Shown here: positions 34,845 to 46,165 of the stretch, piece by piece
How positions within the stretch are numbered: position 1 is the stretch's first letter
Layout: the number at the start of each line of letters is the position of its first letter
Assembly: GCA_949752795.1 (NCBI GenBank)
Contig: OX457061.1
Coordinates: 39,650,338-39,714,337, forward strand
Reading direction: 5' to 3'
From: Hyperoodon ampullatus
Taxonomy: Eukaryota > Chordata > Mammalia > Artiodactyla > Ziphiidae
DNA: 64,000 nucleotides
The notes under the pieces: generated by a model
Told to the model about the DNA's origin: nothing
Seen by the model: the letters and a program-made list of their open reading frames with translations, nothing else
Database searches by the model: none
Translations under genes and position numbers: made by a program

Positions 34845-34858
34845 AAAATAATACATGA

Positions 34859-37800
34859 ACCCACAAGCTTCACTGATATCCTTGCAACGATGATTTGTCA
34901 GATTACTGGTGCTTAGAAAATGGAGAGTAAAAGAAGGTTTTCCAGTAGAAGGTCAGGAAAAGTTCAGAGCCTGGAATGCTGGTTGAGGACAAGGCACATG
35001 CAGGATGGGGAAATCATAAAACAAATGGCACTCCATACCCAGATTTGCCCAGAATGTCCCTGTCTCAATTTGCCCTCCTGTTAATTGGGTAACACTGCCA
35101 GGACCTGGCCTTTAATATTAAAGTCATTTGGTGGTAACTAACCTTGAAATACCTCTCTTACTCTTTATGATGCCTGAAATTCTACTGTTAGAACTTCATT
35201 TGGGGGGCTTAAAATAGAAATCCCATTGAGACCGTAAGCACCTGCACCTTAACAGTAAGTTAGCTGTTTGCGCTTGGGTGTGTGAGTGAGGCAAGAAGGC
35301 AGAGAAGAGTAGAAACCTGAGAAATAGAAGATATCATGAGGGCACAGGATCCCTGGAAGGCCTGTATGGTTTAAAAAAGGTTTACAGAGAGAAGATAAAA
35401 GGAAGAGCACTAGGAAAAGAAGAAACAGACCATGAACCTGCTGTAGGTGTGTGTTCCAAAAGGACTGAAAGCCAATTTGGCCATACACCACTGTTAGGTT
35501 CCCTTTGGTCTTAGATAACAGCAGCTGAGGAAGAGCCTTTATGCGGATAAGGGTTAGTAACTTAAGCACAACCTTACTATCAGGTTATTATGGAAGCAAG
35601 TCTCAAAAAATTCTGCTACCTTACAAACATTTATCAAACACATTCTCAGGTAAACAGGCCCTAAACACTTTTTATCACCTGTTTCACAGGCTCCACAAAG
35701 TTCCAGCTTCTTAGCCTTTTAGTACGCTGGCCACTACATTGCATGGAAGGCTCTCTGGAAAAAAAAAACAGGGCAATGTTCCAGAAGCAAGATTTTGTTA
35801 CCCTTATTAGTTCGTTCATTAGAACCTTAACCAATGACTGGACACAGGACTCCTTGGGGATCAAACGTAGATGTTATGGCAAAGTACACAGGCTACTCGT
35901 TAGATTCTTACATCCCTTACATTTGAGGGAGGGAAGTTTAAAAAAATTAAAAACTTTTAGTTTATTTGTGCGTCCTGAATACCTTTAACTTCAACATTTA
36001 GAGCTTATGTATAGTGTTTATCATGATAGTCAACAGGCCACTATTTTCATCAATAAAAACCTGTTTTCAACATTCACTATACTAATTAGAAAATCCCCAG
36101 GTGTTGGTCAAGGAGTAGCCCCTGAGTTTGGCCTTTCTGGTAGAATGAAGCTCACCATCTTAGATTATGGATATTTGGTTAGAGCAATTGATACCCCCTG
36201 ACTCTGCACAAGTATTTTGTAGTCAATTGTAGACATCGTAATCTTTTGCATTTAGAGGGGGCAGGGAAGAAAGGGTGCCTGAAAGACAAAAGCCACATAC
36301 TTTACAATTTTGAGTAAAACTAGCCAGCTGACTGACGTTTCCCAACCAAACAATTTTCTGTTATTTTATTAAACACATCCTATCAATTGTGATTCCTCAG
36401 GCCTTGGGTTTTCTAGGAAAATAAAACTGTTGGCTGTTCCCCAACAAAGAAAAATGTTTACTCTTTTCTTTTCACCACTGAAGACATGCATTTTTCTTAT
36501 CTCACTCCTCCAGTAAGCCTACAAGATAAAAAGTTGAAATGATAACAGACTTCAAAGAATATATTTTAATCTTACCTCCTACTTAGATAGCAATTGCTGG
36601 TTAACTAGCTGATTTTTATAAAATCATCTGTAACATATCTTTCACTAACAATTTGAAATTAGTGACTATTTTTCATTGCTGTGCCTTCTTGGAGCTAAGA
36701 CACCGAAACTGCAGAAATACCATGCTGAAACATGCCAGATTGGAGGCATTCTGTATAAACAATCTTCTAAACCTTACTAATTTGGGCAATGGTTCTATTA
36801 ATGTTCTACCAATAAATAATATAAATGGAAAAACTAAGTTAGGAATCAGAGGAGGAGGAGTCAGAGAAGGAAACACTTATCCAAATTCATGTGTAATCAC
36901 AAAGTAGTACTGTTCATTAGCAGAGAAGGGTAAGGAGACTTACTGTCACCTCTCATCAATAGATCAGATTTAGGGATTACTTATAATTAGTCAATAAGCT
37001 GGGCTGCAAAATCATCAATTAGTTCTTAAAATCTCCTTGAGCATTCAGGCTCCTAAGTCTAACTAATCATATAAGTAGAATAAATACAAAGTTTAATGAA
37101 ACTAAAAGAAAGTGAGGGTGTCCTCAAGTTCATAAAACTTATTTGGTGGAGCAAAGAATTCATGAGCCACAATTTGGCTGTTTTGTGGGAGCAGCTTCTT
37201 TGATAGCCACATTAATGGACAGTTTAATAGACAGTGTAAAACAAACTGTGACTACCCCATGCCTGGCTAGCCTGTCCTTGATTTAATAGACACTGCTGGA
37301 ACAAACAGTCTGGCTAAGTAAGAAGTCTTAAATAAAACTCCCCAAAATAAATGGAAGTCCACTTAATTTTGAAAATAAACTAGTCTTTAAAAAATGGAGG
37401 TAAATTAAATCTCACCAGGAGACAGCCATATAGGCCACCAATGAATGAAGACTTGGGGACACAGTGGTGCATGATAGGGATCCCATGTGAGACTCAGTTT
37501 TCATAATTAGAGTTGGATAACTCTCTCCTCAGCCCAACCTCAGTACAAATATTATTAGTAATAATTTGGAAAATGGCACTCAGTGAAAATCTTTATGCTT
37601 CCAGAACTGTTTAAATCCTTCTATGGACCTTGATTTTTAATAATTACTTACCATAATGAGGAAGCAGGTATCACTCCTTCAAGATGGACTCAATCATATT
37701 TTCAGAAGAGGTACTCTCTGTCTTCCTCAATCACACATGGCTCAGCATTTCCTCACCCAAAGTTGTAGTTGTCTCCATCCAATATTTTGTATGAGGCTTG

Positions 37801-38198
37801 AGTGGACTAGTGGACTTCATTTAGTGACAAGTTTCCTATAGACCTTTTCCATACTCAGCTTTTTCTTACCAAGAAGATGGTTGAAATGTTTCTTAGTATT
37901 TTTTAATCTGATGCCACAGATTAAGCCATATGATCTCAGAATATTCTAGACTACAAATATTCTGTCAAAGCCTGTGTTGTAAAACCACAAATATAAGCAT
38001 GCAGAACAGAATAATAAAAACCAGATTCCAATTTTAAGTGATATAAAATAGGATACTGTCCTAGCTCTCTTTTCTGTTAAGCTTAAATCTATATAATGAT
38101 ACAACTTGTCAATGTCACGGGTTTTTTTAAAAAAGATTTTTTGGATATGGACCATTTTTAAAGACTTAATTGAATTTGTTGCAATATTGCTTCTGTTT
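34859..38198. other. unique non-coding DNA
   Basis: No transposon or exon was recognised. The longest frames (106 codons at 35249-35569 minus; 81-84 codons elsewhere) are scattered and overlap opposing frames. Composition is A+T-rich with no CpG cluster. This is the largest stretch without recognised repeats in the right half of the L1-rich region. Confidence 0.6.
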
Positions 38199-38318
38199 TC
38201 TGTTTTGGTTTTTTGGCCACGAGGCATGTGGAACCTTAGCTCCCCAACCAGGGATCGAACCCACACCTGCTGCATTGGAAGGCGAAGTCTTAACCACTGG
38301 ACCGCCAGGGAAGTCCCA
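38199..38318 (-). mobile_element. CHR-1-like SINE, antisense
   Basis: On the plus strand the element ends GACCGCCAGGGAAGTCCC (antisense of the tRNA-derived head). It contains AGGGATCGAACCCACACC (antisense of box B) and a TTTTTTGGCCACGAGG start. It is short and T-rich at its left, as expected for an antisense A tail. The diverged sequence puts it among the older CHR copies. No clear target duplication was found. Confidence 0.82.
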
Positions 38319-39428
38319 AGGTTTTTAATAGTATAATCCAGTAGTTATGGTAAGAAACAATGAATTTGAAGGCAGAGTCAAGATGGTGGAGTAGGAGGAC
38401 ACAGAGTTCATGTCTCCTCACAACTAGGGCACCAACCAGGTGCTGATGAGTGACCTTGGACACCTAAAGGAATGGGAAGAATCCCCACGTGCCTGGGTAG
38501 GACTTGGGGGGAGAGGGGGAGGAGGGAAAGTGGAGGCAGGACTGGATCAACACCCCTGAGGGGCGGCTGGGGGAGGGGAGGGTTTCCCATGATCGGAGAG
38601 GCTAACACATGGTGTGAGGATTGGTGGGGAAGGGGAGAGACCTTCGGGGGGTTGGAGGATCAGAGGGGAATGAGGCAAGTGGCTCTCCACCCACTCGGGC
38701 CCCAGCGAGCCTGCTGGGGTCCCAGGCCTGATCCTTAGCCCTCCAGGGCCCACTCTGGCCACAGGGGTCCTGAACCTAAGCCCCCATACCCTCCCCAACC
38801 CTACCTCTCCACCCCACCACCACCCACACACTCCCCACAGGACCTTTTCTGGCCATTCAGGTCTTGAGTCTATGCCACAACCCCAGGGCCTTAGCTGTCC
38901 TGAACCTAAGCCCCACCCCCCAACCAAGGCCTTTTCCAGCTGCAAGTGTCCCAGTCCTGAGAACCACCCCCCTTCAAGGCCTTTTCTGGCTTTTTTTTTC
39001 TTTTCTTTCTGCTGTTGCAGTGTTATGGTTCTGTTTTGCTTTGATCTTGTGGTTGTTACATTTTTATTTTTATTTTTTCTAATATATTTTTTATTTTACT
39101 AATTTTATTTTACTTTTTATTCCTTGTTATTGTTCTGCTCCTTTTTGTTTGTTGCCTTTTTTTCCCTACCACACCATGTGGCTTGTGAGGTCTTGGTTCC
39201 CAGGCTGGGTGTCAGACCTGAGCTCCTGTGGTGGGAGTGCCAAGCCCAAACCACAGAACTAACAGAGAACCTCAGAGCCCAGGGAATATTAATTGGTGTG
39301 AGCACTCCCAGAGGTCCTCATCTTGGCACCAAGACCTGGCTCCACCCAACTACCTGCAAACTCCAGTGTTGGATGACTCAAGCCAAACAACCAGCAAGAT
39401 AGGAGCACAGGCCCAACCATCAAAAAAA

Positions 39429-40342
39429 ATGAGATGACAGAAAAATATGGTACAGACAAAGGAGCAAGATAAAAACCTACAAGACCAAATGAATGAAGAG
39501 GAAATAGGCAACTTACCTGAAAAAGAATTCAGAGTACTGATAGTAAAGATGATCCAAAATCTCAGAAATAAAATGGAGGTATGGATCGAGAAAACATGAG
39601 AAGTGTTTAACAAGGACATAGAAGAATTAAAGAGCAAACAAACAGTGATGAACAACACAATAACTGAAATGAAAAATACACTAGAAGGAATTATTAGCAG
39701 AACAACTGAAGCAGAATGAATAAGTGAGCTGGAAGATAGAATGGTGGAAATAACAGCTGAGGATCAGAATAAAGAAAAAAGAATGAAAAGAAATGAGGAC
39801 AGTCTCAGACACATCTGGGACAACATTAAATTCACCAACATTCGAATTATAGGGGTCCCAGAAAAAGAAGACAAAGAGAAAGGGTCTGAGAAAATACTTG
39901 AAGAGATTATAGTCAAAAACTTTCCTAACATGGGAAAGGAAATAGCCACCCAAGTCCAGGAAGTGCAAAGAGTTCCATACAAGATAAACCCAGGGAGAAA
40001 CACTCCAAGACACATATTAATCAAACTATCAAAAATTAAGTTCAAAGAAAAAATATTAAAAGCATCAAGGGAAAATCAACAAATAACATGCAAGGGAACT
40101 CCCATAAGGTTATCAGGTGATATTTTCAGCAGAAACTCTGCAGGCCAGAAGGGAGTGACAGGATATATTTAAAGTGACAAAAGGGAAAAACCTACAACTT
40201 ACAACCCTGGTAGATTACTCTACCCAGCTAGGATCTCATTCAGATTCAATGGAGAAATCAAAAGTATGACAGACAAGAAAAACTAAGAGAATTCAGCACC
40301 ACCAAACCAGCTTTACAACAAATGCTAAAGGAACTTCTCTAG
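39429..40342 (+). pseudogene. L1 ORF1 remnant
   Basis: ORF1 would start near ATG 39429 and end at the TAG 40340-40342. The frame 39741-40172 gives the acidic part, the RRM text I-R-I-I-G-V-P-E-K-E-D and the R-H-I-L-I-K-L motif. The upstream coiled coil is broken by stops, for example TGA in the TTGAA-rich part near 39594. The C-terminal domain is present as DNA at about 40140-40340, but out of frame. Confidence 0.85.
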
Positions 40343-40400
40343 GTGGGAAACACAAGAGAAGAAAAAGACCCACGAAAGCAAAGCCAAAACAATTAAGAAA

Positions 40401-42461
40401 ATGGTAATAGGAACATACATATCAATAATTACCTTGAATTTAAATGGATTAAATGCTCCAACAAAAGACACAGACAGGATGAATGGATACAAAAACAAGA
40501 CCCACATATATGCTGTCTATAGGAGACCCACTTCAGGTCTAGGGACACATACAGACTGAAAGTAAGGGGATGAGTAAAGATATTGCATGCAAATAGAAAT
40601 CAAAAGAAAGCTGGAGTAGCAATACTCATATCAGATAAAATAGACTTTAAAATAAAGACTGTTACAAGAGACAAAGAAAGTCTCTGCATAATGATCAACA
40701 GATCAATCCAAGAAGAAGATATAACAGTTATAAATATTTATGCACCCAACATAGGAAAACCTCAATACATAAGGCAAATGCTAACAGCTATAAAAGGGGA
40801 AATTGACAGTAACACAATAATAGTGGGGGCCTTTAACATCCCACTTACACCAATGGACAGATCATCCAGACAGAAAGTTAATAAGGAAACACAAGCTTTA
40901 AATGACACAATAGACCAGATAGACTTAATTGATATTTATAGGACATTCCACCGGAAAGCAGCAGAATACACTTCCTTCTCAAGGTCACATGGTACATTCT
41001 CCAGGATAGATCACATCTTGGGTCACAAATCAAGCCTCAGTAAATTTAAGAAAATTGAAATCATATCAAGCATCTTTTCTGACTACAAATGCTACAAGAT
41101 TAGAATACAATTACAGGAAAAAAAAACTGTAAAAAACACAAATACATGGAGGCTAAACAATTCACTACTAGATAACCAAGAGAGCACTGAAGAAATCAAA
41201 GAGGAAATCAAAAAATACATAGAAACAAATGACAATGAAAGCACTATGACCCAACTCCTATGGGATGCAGCAAAACCAGTTCTAAGAAGGAAGTTTATAA
41301 CAATTAAATCTGACCTCAAGAAACAAGAAAAATCTCAAATAAACAATCTAACCTTACTCCTAAAGCAACTAGAGAAAGAAGGAGAACAACAACAAAATCA
41401 AAACTGCAAAGTTAGTAGAAGGAAAGAAATCATAAAGATCCGAGCAGAAATAAATGAAATAGAAACAATGAAAACAATAGTAAAGATCAATAAAAGTAAA
41501 AGTTGGTTCTTGGAGAAGATAAACATAATTGACAAACCTTCAGCCTCATCAAGAAAAAAGGGAGAAGACTCAAATCAATAAAATTAGAAATTAAAAAGGA
41601 GAAATTACAAGGGACACTGCAGAAATACAAAGGGTCATAAAAGACTACCACAAACAATTATATGCCAATAAAATGGACAAATTCTTAGAAAGGTACAACC
41701 TTCCAAGACTGAACCAGGAAGAAATAGAAAATATAAACAGACCAATCACAAATAATGAAATTGAAATTCTAATTAAAAATCTTCCAACAAACAAAAGTCC
41801 AGGACCAGCTGGCTTCACAGGTGAATTCTATCAAACATTTAGAGAAGAGTTAACACCTATCCTTCTCAAATTCTTCCAAAAAATTGTAGAGGGAGGAACA
41901 TTCCCAAATTCATTATACAAGGTCACCATCATCCAGATACCAAAACCAAACAAAGATGTCACAAAGAAAGAAAACTACAGACCAATACCACTGAGGAACA
42001 TAGATGCAAAAATCCTCAACGAAATACTAGCAAACTGAATACAACAGCACATTAAAATGATCATACACCATGATCAAGTGGGATTTATCTCAAGGATGCA
42101 AGGATTCTTCAGTAAATGCAAATCAATCAGTGTGATATACCATACTAACAAATTAAAGAATAAAACCTATATGATCAACTCAATAGATGCAGAAAAAAGT
42201 TTGACAAAACTCAATACCCTTTATGATAAAATCTCTCCAGAAGTGGGCATAGAGGGAAACTATCTCAACATAATAAAGGCCATCTCCTACAAACCCACAG
42301 CAAAAGTCATTCTCAATGGTGAAAAACTGAAAGCATTTTCTCTAAGATCAGGAACAAGACAAGGATGTTCACTCTTGCCTCTATTATTCAAAATAGTTTT
42401 GGAAGTCCTAGCCATGGTAATTAGGCAAGAAAAGGAAATAAAAGGAATACAAATTGGAAAA
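40401..42461 (+). pseudogene. L1 ORF2 remnant, endonuclease residues lost, 3' end missing
   Basis: The frame 40583-41581 (332 codons) covers most of the endonuclease: V-I-N-I-Y-A-P-N, then V-G-A-F-N-I-P-L and S-R-I-D-H-I-L-G-H. Two family-known catalytic positions are altered: the aspartate of G-D-F-N is alanine (GCC at 40829-40831), and the S-D-H motif reads S-D-Y. In human L1 these residues correspond to D145 and H230. RT pieces follow in 41673-42038 (S-P-G-P-A-G-F) and 42057-42521 ([12 protein letters not shown]). The frame runs into non-L1 DNA at 42461. Confidence 0.87.
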
Positions 42462-44508
42462 GCAAAAGAGTGGGCAATGGTGAGGCCAGTGGCCTGTGAA
42501 TGGAGCACTCTGCAAGGGTGACTGGTATAATCACCATAATTTACCCTTAGACAGGGTGGTTATACCTGGTGTGAGAAAGATTTTGCTTCTTGCTATCAAG
42601 GAATGGATCTATTAGGGTGATTCAGAGAGAGAGAGCTCTGCAGCCCACCAACCCAAAGACTTTCTTCCTATCAGATACTAAATTTTGTACTGAAAAGTAA
42701 ATTGTGCCAAAGCCACATCTCCAGGATCAACCAGAAGAAATATGGATATAAACTTCAACATGTCAAATCCATGTTCTCCTTCTTTGATCCTCTTGTACTG
42801 CAATTTCGACATGATTTTACCTTATCTTCATGTTAAAGTTATTAGTCAAAGACACTGAGGGAATAAGTGCAGTTTCATTACATTTTTAGGTAAGTCTCAG
42901 CTTTTTGAAAGGAGGTAGAGAGGACAGTTACATGGAGAAGCAATTTTTTAAAAGGAATTTCAGAGTCAAGATGGAGATGGACATTTGGAGTAACTGATTG
43001 AATTTACTCTAAATAACATCCAGGAAGGGTAAGTACACTTTAGGTGTGGAAGCAGACTGTTCTTCAGCATTTTGTCTACCCATTCCATATCCAGATCAAA
43101 GGGTGGGGCTCCTGGGCAGTTGTGAAAAGTGCCAATGATAGGGACACTGAAATACCCTTGGAAATGCACAGGATGTACCAGTATACTTCCCAGAGCTCCT
43201 CAAGGAGAGTGTGGCATGTGGCCAGAAGGTAGGGTGTGCCAGGGGAGGCGCATCCAAGGGTTAGCTCACAAAGGAAGAGATGGCCAGTAATTTGCCTTCC
43301 AAAAGGGCATAGCCTTTACCTAAAGAACTCTGGCTCTACTACCATAGCACCTCCTCTGGTTTTCATGCACATAGCACTTTTATTCTCTTTTAGGGAATCT
43401 TCATGTAAGTGTTGAGGGACAACTATTGAAAACTATCAACATCTGGGACTGACAAATGATGGTCTGGTCTCTTCCCACTTTCACCTTAACCCTAGCACTA
43501 CCAGGCATCTCTGGTTCTGGTCCTTACAGCCTTTCCATCAGACTATTGCTATGGTTTTCAGCCTGCCTTCTCTGATTCTTCTTAAGCAGTGTTTCAACTT
43601 TGCATTTCCTGAAGTTCTACTCATCTCACTTCCACGTGTCAAAGAGCCCATTGATTTCCCATCTACAACTCAGTGAGGCCCAACACCTTAGCAGGGAGTT
43701 CTAGTGTGTCCAGAACCTGACCCCATCACAATTTTAACTTTATTTTCTGCTACTCCCTCTCCTTATCGCTACTCTGTTTTATACCACGTGCCGCAGCTTT
43801 TTATGCCTCTGCTCATGAAATTCCCTCAGGTTACATTGCTCTTTCCCCCCTTCCCCTCATCTCTCCAGATCAAAATCCATTGCAGCCATTAAGGTCCAAA
43901 TCAATGCCATCTCTTCCCTGGAGTCTTCTATGATTTACTGAGTCTAACAGTTGGACTTCAGGAGCATTTCATCTATTCCACACCTGAAGAAAGGACAGCC
44001 TATACAGCTTGTGTCGTAGCTGATTGACGCACATCGTACTCTCCCTGATCCCTCAGAGGCTTGTCTGACTTCTCTCTACTTACATAGTCCAGGGCTAGTA
44101 AGGCATCTTACATCTGTCTGTTGGAAGAATATTGACATTTTAAAAATGTTTAAAAGGAAATGATTATGTGTATTTTCCCCTCTCCTACCACCAAAATAAG
44201 TTTATCACAGTGAGTAACAATGTAACCTGCCTTAATAATATATAAGCATAATTTATAAAGTAAGCATAATCATAGGCATAATCACAAGACACAGAATATC
44301 TGAGAGATCAACGAAGAGATTACCTTCTTATATTTAAAATGTATTGCTCTTGCTCAGGTCTGAAACTATATGCACAAAAGGAGAGGGGGAAAAGTTGAAT
44401 GTGGTCAAGAAAGAACTTATTGGAATATTGACATTAAAAAAACACTGAGTCTATATGTCGAAAGGAATATTTTCCATCCTGAATTGGGACAATCAGAAGT
44501 GTGATTCT
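42462..44508. other. unique DNA, possible L2 scraps
   Basis: No gene was recognised. The C/T-rich part at about 43700-44100 (for example CAATGCCATCTCTTCCCTGG) weakly resembles L2 in sense orientation, but I cannot place it firmly. A (AG)-rich word GAGAGAGAGAG lies near 42627-42637. The 62- to 67-codon frames are not supported. Confidence 0.45.
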
Positions 44509-44632
44509 CAGGAGTTCCCTGGTGATCTAGTAGTTAGGATTTGGCTCTTTCACTGCTGTGGTCCAGTTCAATCCCTGGTTGGGGAATTGAGATCCCACAA
44601 GCCATGTGGCCAAAATTAAAAAAAAAAAAAAA
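44509..44632 (+). mobile_element. short CHR-like SINE
   Basis: The head AGGAGTTCCCTGGTGATC, the box B region AGTTCAATCCCTGG and an A tail of 17 bases are readable. Target duplications AAGTGTGATTCT at 44497-44508 and 44633-44644 are identical. At about 124 bp it lacks the longer 3' body of CHR-2, so it belongs to an older or shorter CHR type. Confidence 0.9.
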
Positions 44633-44764
44633 AAGTGTGATTCTGATCTCTAGGTATGTGAATGACTAATAGATAAAGCAAAGTAATGCACCACTAATGA
44701 ATAGAGAAAACCGGTAATGCACTATTTCACATTAGTGTAGGAATTCAGTACATATCTGGTGCCT

Positions 44765-45430
44765 TATCCTTGTCCATTCATTCATTGTACACATAGTTAT
44801 TGAGTTCCTATTAAGTGTCAGTCACTTCTCTTAGCACTGGGCATATAAAGGTGAACAAGATCTCTGCTTTCATTGTGCTTCCATTCACAGAAGAGAAACA
44901 AACAACCAGCAAACACATAAGTGATCAAGTTATGTGATCAGGTGGTGAAAATTGTGATGAAGAAAATAAAACAAAATAAGGTGATACAATGGCAAGTGAC
45001 CAGGTGGAGTACACTGATATAGTCGGAGAAAACCTCTACAAGGAAGTGACTTTTATTCTGAGAACTGGATGGCAAGAAACTATCCATGAGAAGCACTGAT
45101 GGAAGAGCATTCTAGGCAGAGAGAATAGCAGGGTTACTCAACCTCAACACCATTGACATTTGGGGCCAGATAATTCTTTCTTTTGGGTGACAGTCCTGTG
45201 CATTGTAGGATGCTTACATAGCAACATCCCTGGGTGCTACCCACTAAATATCAGTAGCAGCTCCATCACCCTACCCCCAGCTGTGATAACCAAAATGTCT
45301 CCAAACTTTGCTGATTGTTTCCTGTGGGGCAAAACTGTGCTTGAGAACTACTGTGCTGGAGTAAAGGCTCATAGTCACAATCAAGCTTGAGGTGTCCAAT
45401 GAACCAAACCAAGGCCATGAGGCATTTTTA
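44765..45430 (-). mobile_element. L2 fragment (antisense), split by MER20
   Basis: Plus-strand landmarks of antisense L2 appear in order: CATTCATTCATTG, then ATTGAGTTCCTATTAAGTG, ACTGGGCATATAAAGGTG, GATGAAGAAAATAAAAC, AGGAAGTGAC and GAGCATTCTAGGCAGAG up to 45128. After the MER20 at 45129-45353, L2 resumes with TAAAGGCTCATAG and CAAGCTTGAGGTGTCC. Collinearity across the MER20 shows one L2 interrupted by one DNA transposon. Confidence 0.85.
45129..45353 (+). mobile_element. MER20 (hAT-Charlie) DNA transposon
   Basis: Nearly the whole consensus order is present: CAGGGTTACTCAACCTC at the left end, CCTGTGCATTGTAGGATGCT, CAACATCCCTGGGTGCTACC, AAATGTCTCCAAACTTTG, and the right end CTTGAGAACTACTG, which pairs imperfectly with the left as a terminal inverted repeat. 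At 225 bp the length is normal for MER20. Flanking 8-bp words do not match, so the target duplication has decayed. MER20 copies have been linked to endometrial gene regulation in placental mammals; nothing here shows that this copy is active. Confidence 0.92.
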
Positions 45431-45914
45431 ACACTTGCTACCCTACATGACAAAATTATTTTCTATAATAATTGTGTAGCAATCCATAACAATCATTTTT
45501 ATTCACTCATAAGTTATAAAATGACTAGCAATTTAAAAAGAAGAAGTTTTGCCTGCAGAACCTGGGAGAACTCCAAATTGATTTCCACATTAAATACAAT
45601 GTTTATTAAAAGATAAGGAATAAAAATGTGCTCATTTAACTTACTTATATGTTATTAAAACTCTACATACTTTCAGCAATTGTTCAGAATTTAGACCAAA
45701 AAATGATTTTTTTCAAGGAAGTATTTTATCACTGACATAATTTGGAATTGCTGGTTCAGGGAGATAAGAAAAAGCTGACTAAGTGGGTTTTACCATGGTT
45801 TAATATTTTTCTGTGGTCAATGCATCCCCTTATTGCCTGTACCCAAAGCTTGCCACAGTCATCACTCTGCCCTTGATTGACCAAAGATAGCAGGAGATTA
45901 GCCCAGAGGGGCCA
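45431..45914. other. unique spacer between two L2 parts
   Basis: The sequence is A+T-rich with no recognised family. Because antisense L2 lies on both sides in collinear order, this could be a decayed insertion or unrecognisable L2. Confidence 0.5.
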
Positions 45915-46165
45915 GAGCATGAACAACTGTGGAAGCTACTGGTAAGGATTTGGGGTTTTATTTTACTTGAATTTTATGTGCAGAAGAAAGCCAGTGGAGG
46001 GTATGGAGGAAAAGAATAACTTAGTCTAAACTGTCTTCTAATATAATCACTCTGGCAGGAGTGAAAGCAGAGAGATGAGTGGGGAGTCTGATGCAGGAGG
46101 CCAGGTGAGCCTTCGCAGTGACTGAGATGAAGCAAAGGTGGCAGGTAGAGCAATGTGAGCCAGGT
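45915..46165 (-). mobile_element. L2 fragment (antisense), second part
   Basis: The plus strand shows the next segment of antisense L2: GGATTTGGGGTTTTATTTTA, GAAAGCCAGTGGAGGGTATG, AATCACTCTGGCAGGAGTG and GATGAAGCAAAGGTGGCAGG. It is collinear with the fragment ending at 45430, so both likely belong to one ancient insertion. Confidence 0.78.

Larger units (their letters stand above)
20768..34858 (+). mobile_element. composite L1: ORF2 fragment fused to full-length L1, one shared TSD
   Basis: The perfect 14-bp direct repeat AAAATAATACATGA occurs at 20768-20781 and at 34845-34858, directly after the A-rich end of an L1. Inside the left copy comes a plus-strand ORF2 piece (20782-21732). That piece is joined without a second A tail to the 5' UTR of a full-length plus-strand L1 (from about 21733). 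The L1 continues, with one interruption, through ORF1, ORF2 and a 3' UTR ending at 34844. The interruption is a minus-strand L1 (23132-29062). Only one outer duplication is found, so the fused element behaves as one insertion or as the product of a later recombination. Confidence 0.8.
38371..42461 (+). mobile_element. L1 with type 3 5' UTR, lacking its 3' third
   Basis: It starts at about 38371 with GCAGAGTCAAGATGGTGG, a full-length L1 5' end of a type not seen elsewhere in the window. A G-rich then C-rich 5' UTR (38371-39428), ORF1 and two thirds of ORF2 follow in order. L1 sequence stops at about 42461, after AAATTGGAAAAG, a point before the FADD box. The following DNA (CAAAAGAGTGGGC) is not L1. 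L1s normally lose their 5' end, so this loss of the 3' end implies a later deletion or rearrangement. Confidence 0.85.

Noticed and set aside
38472..38945. G- and P-rich frames of 88-132 codons on both strands
   Set aside because: They fall in the G/C-skewed 5' UTR of the L1 at 38371, where skew alone keeps frames open.
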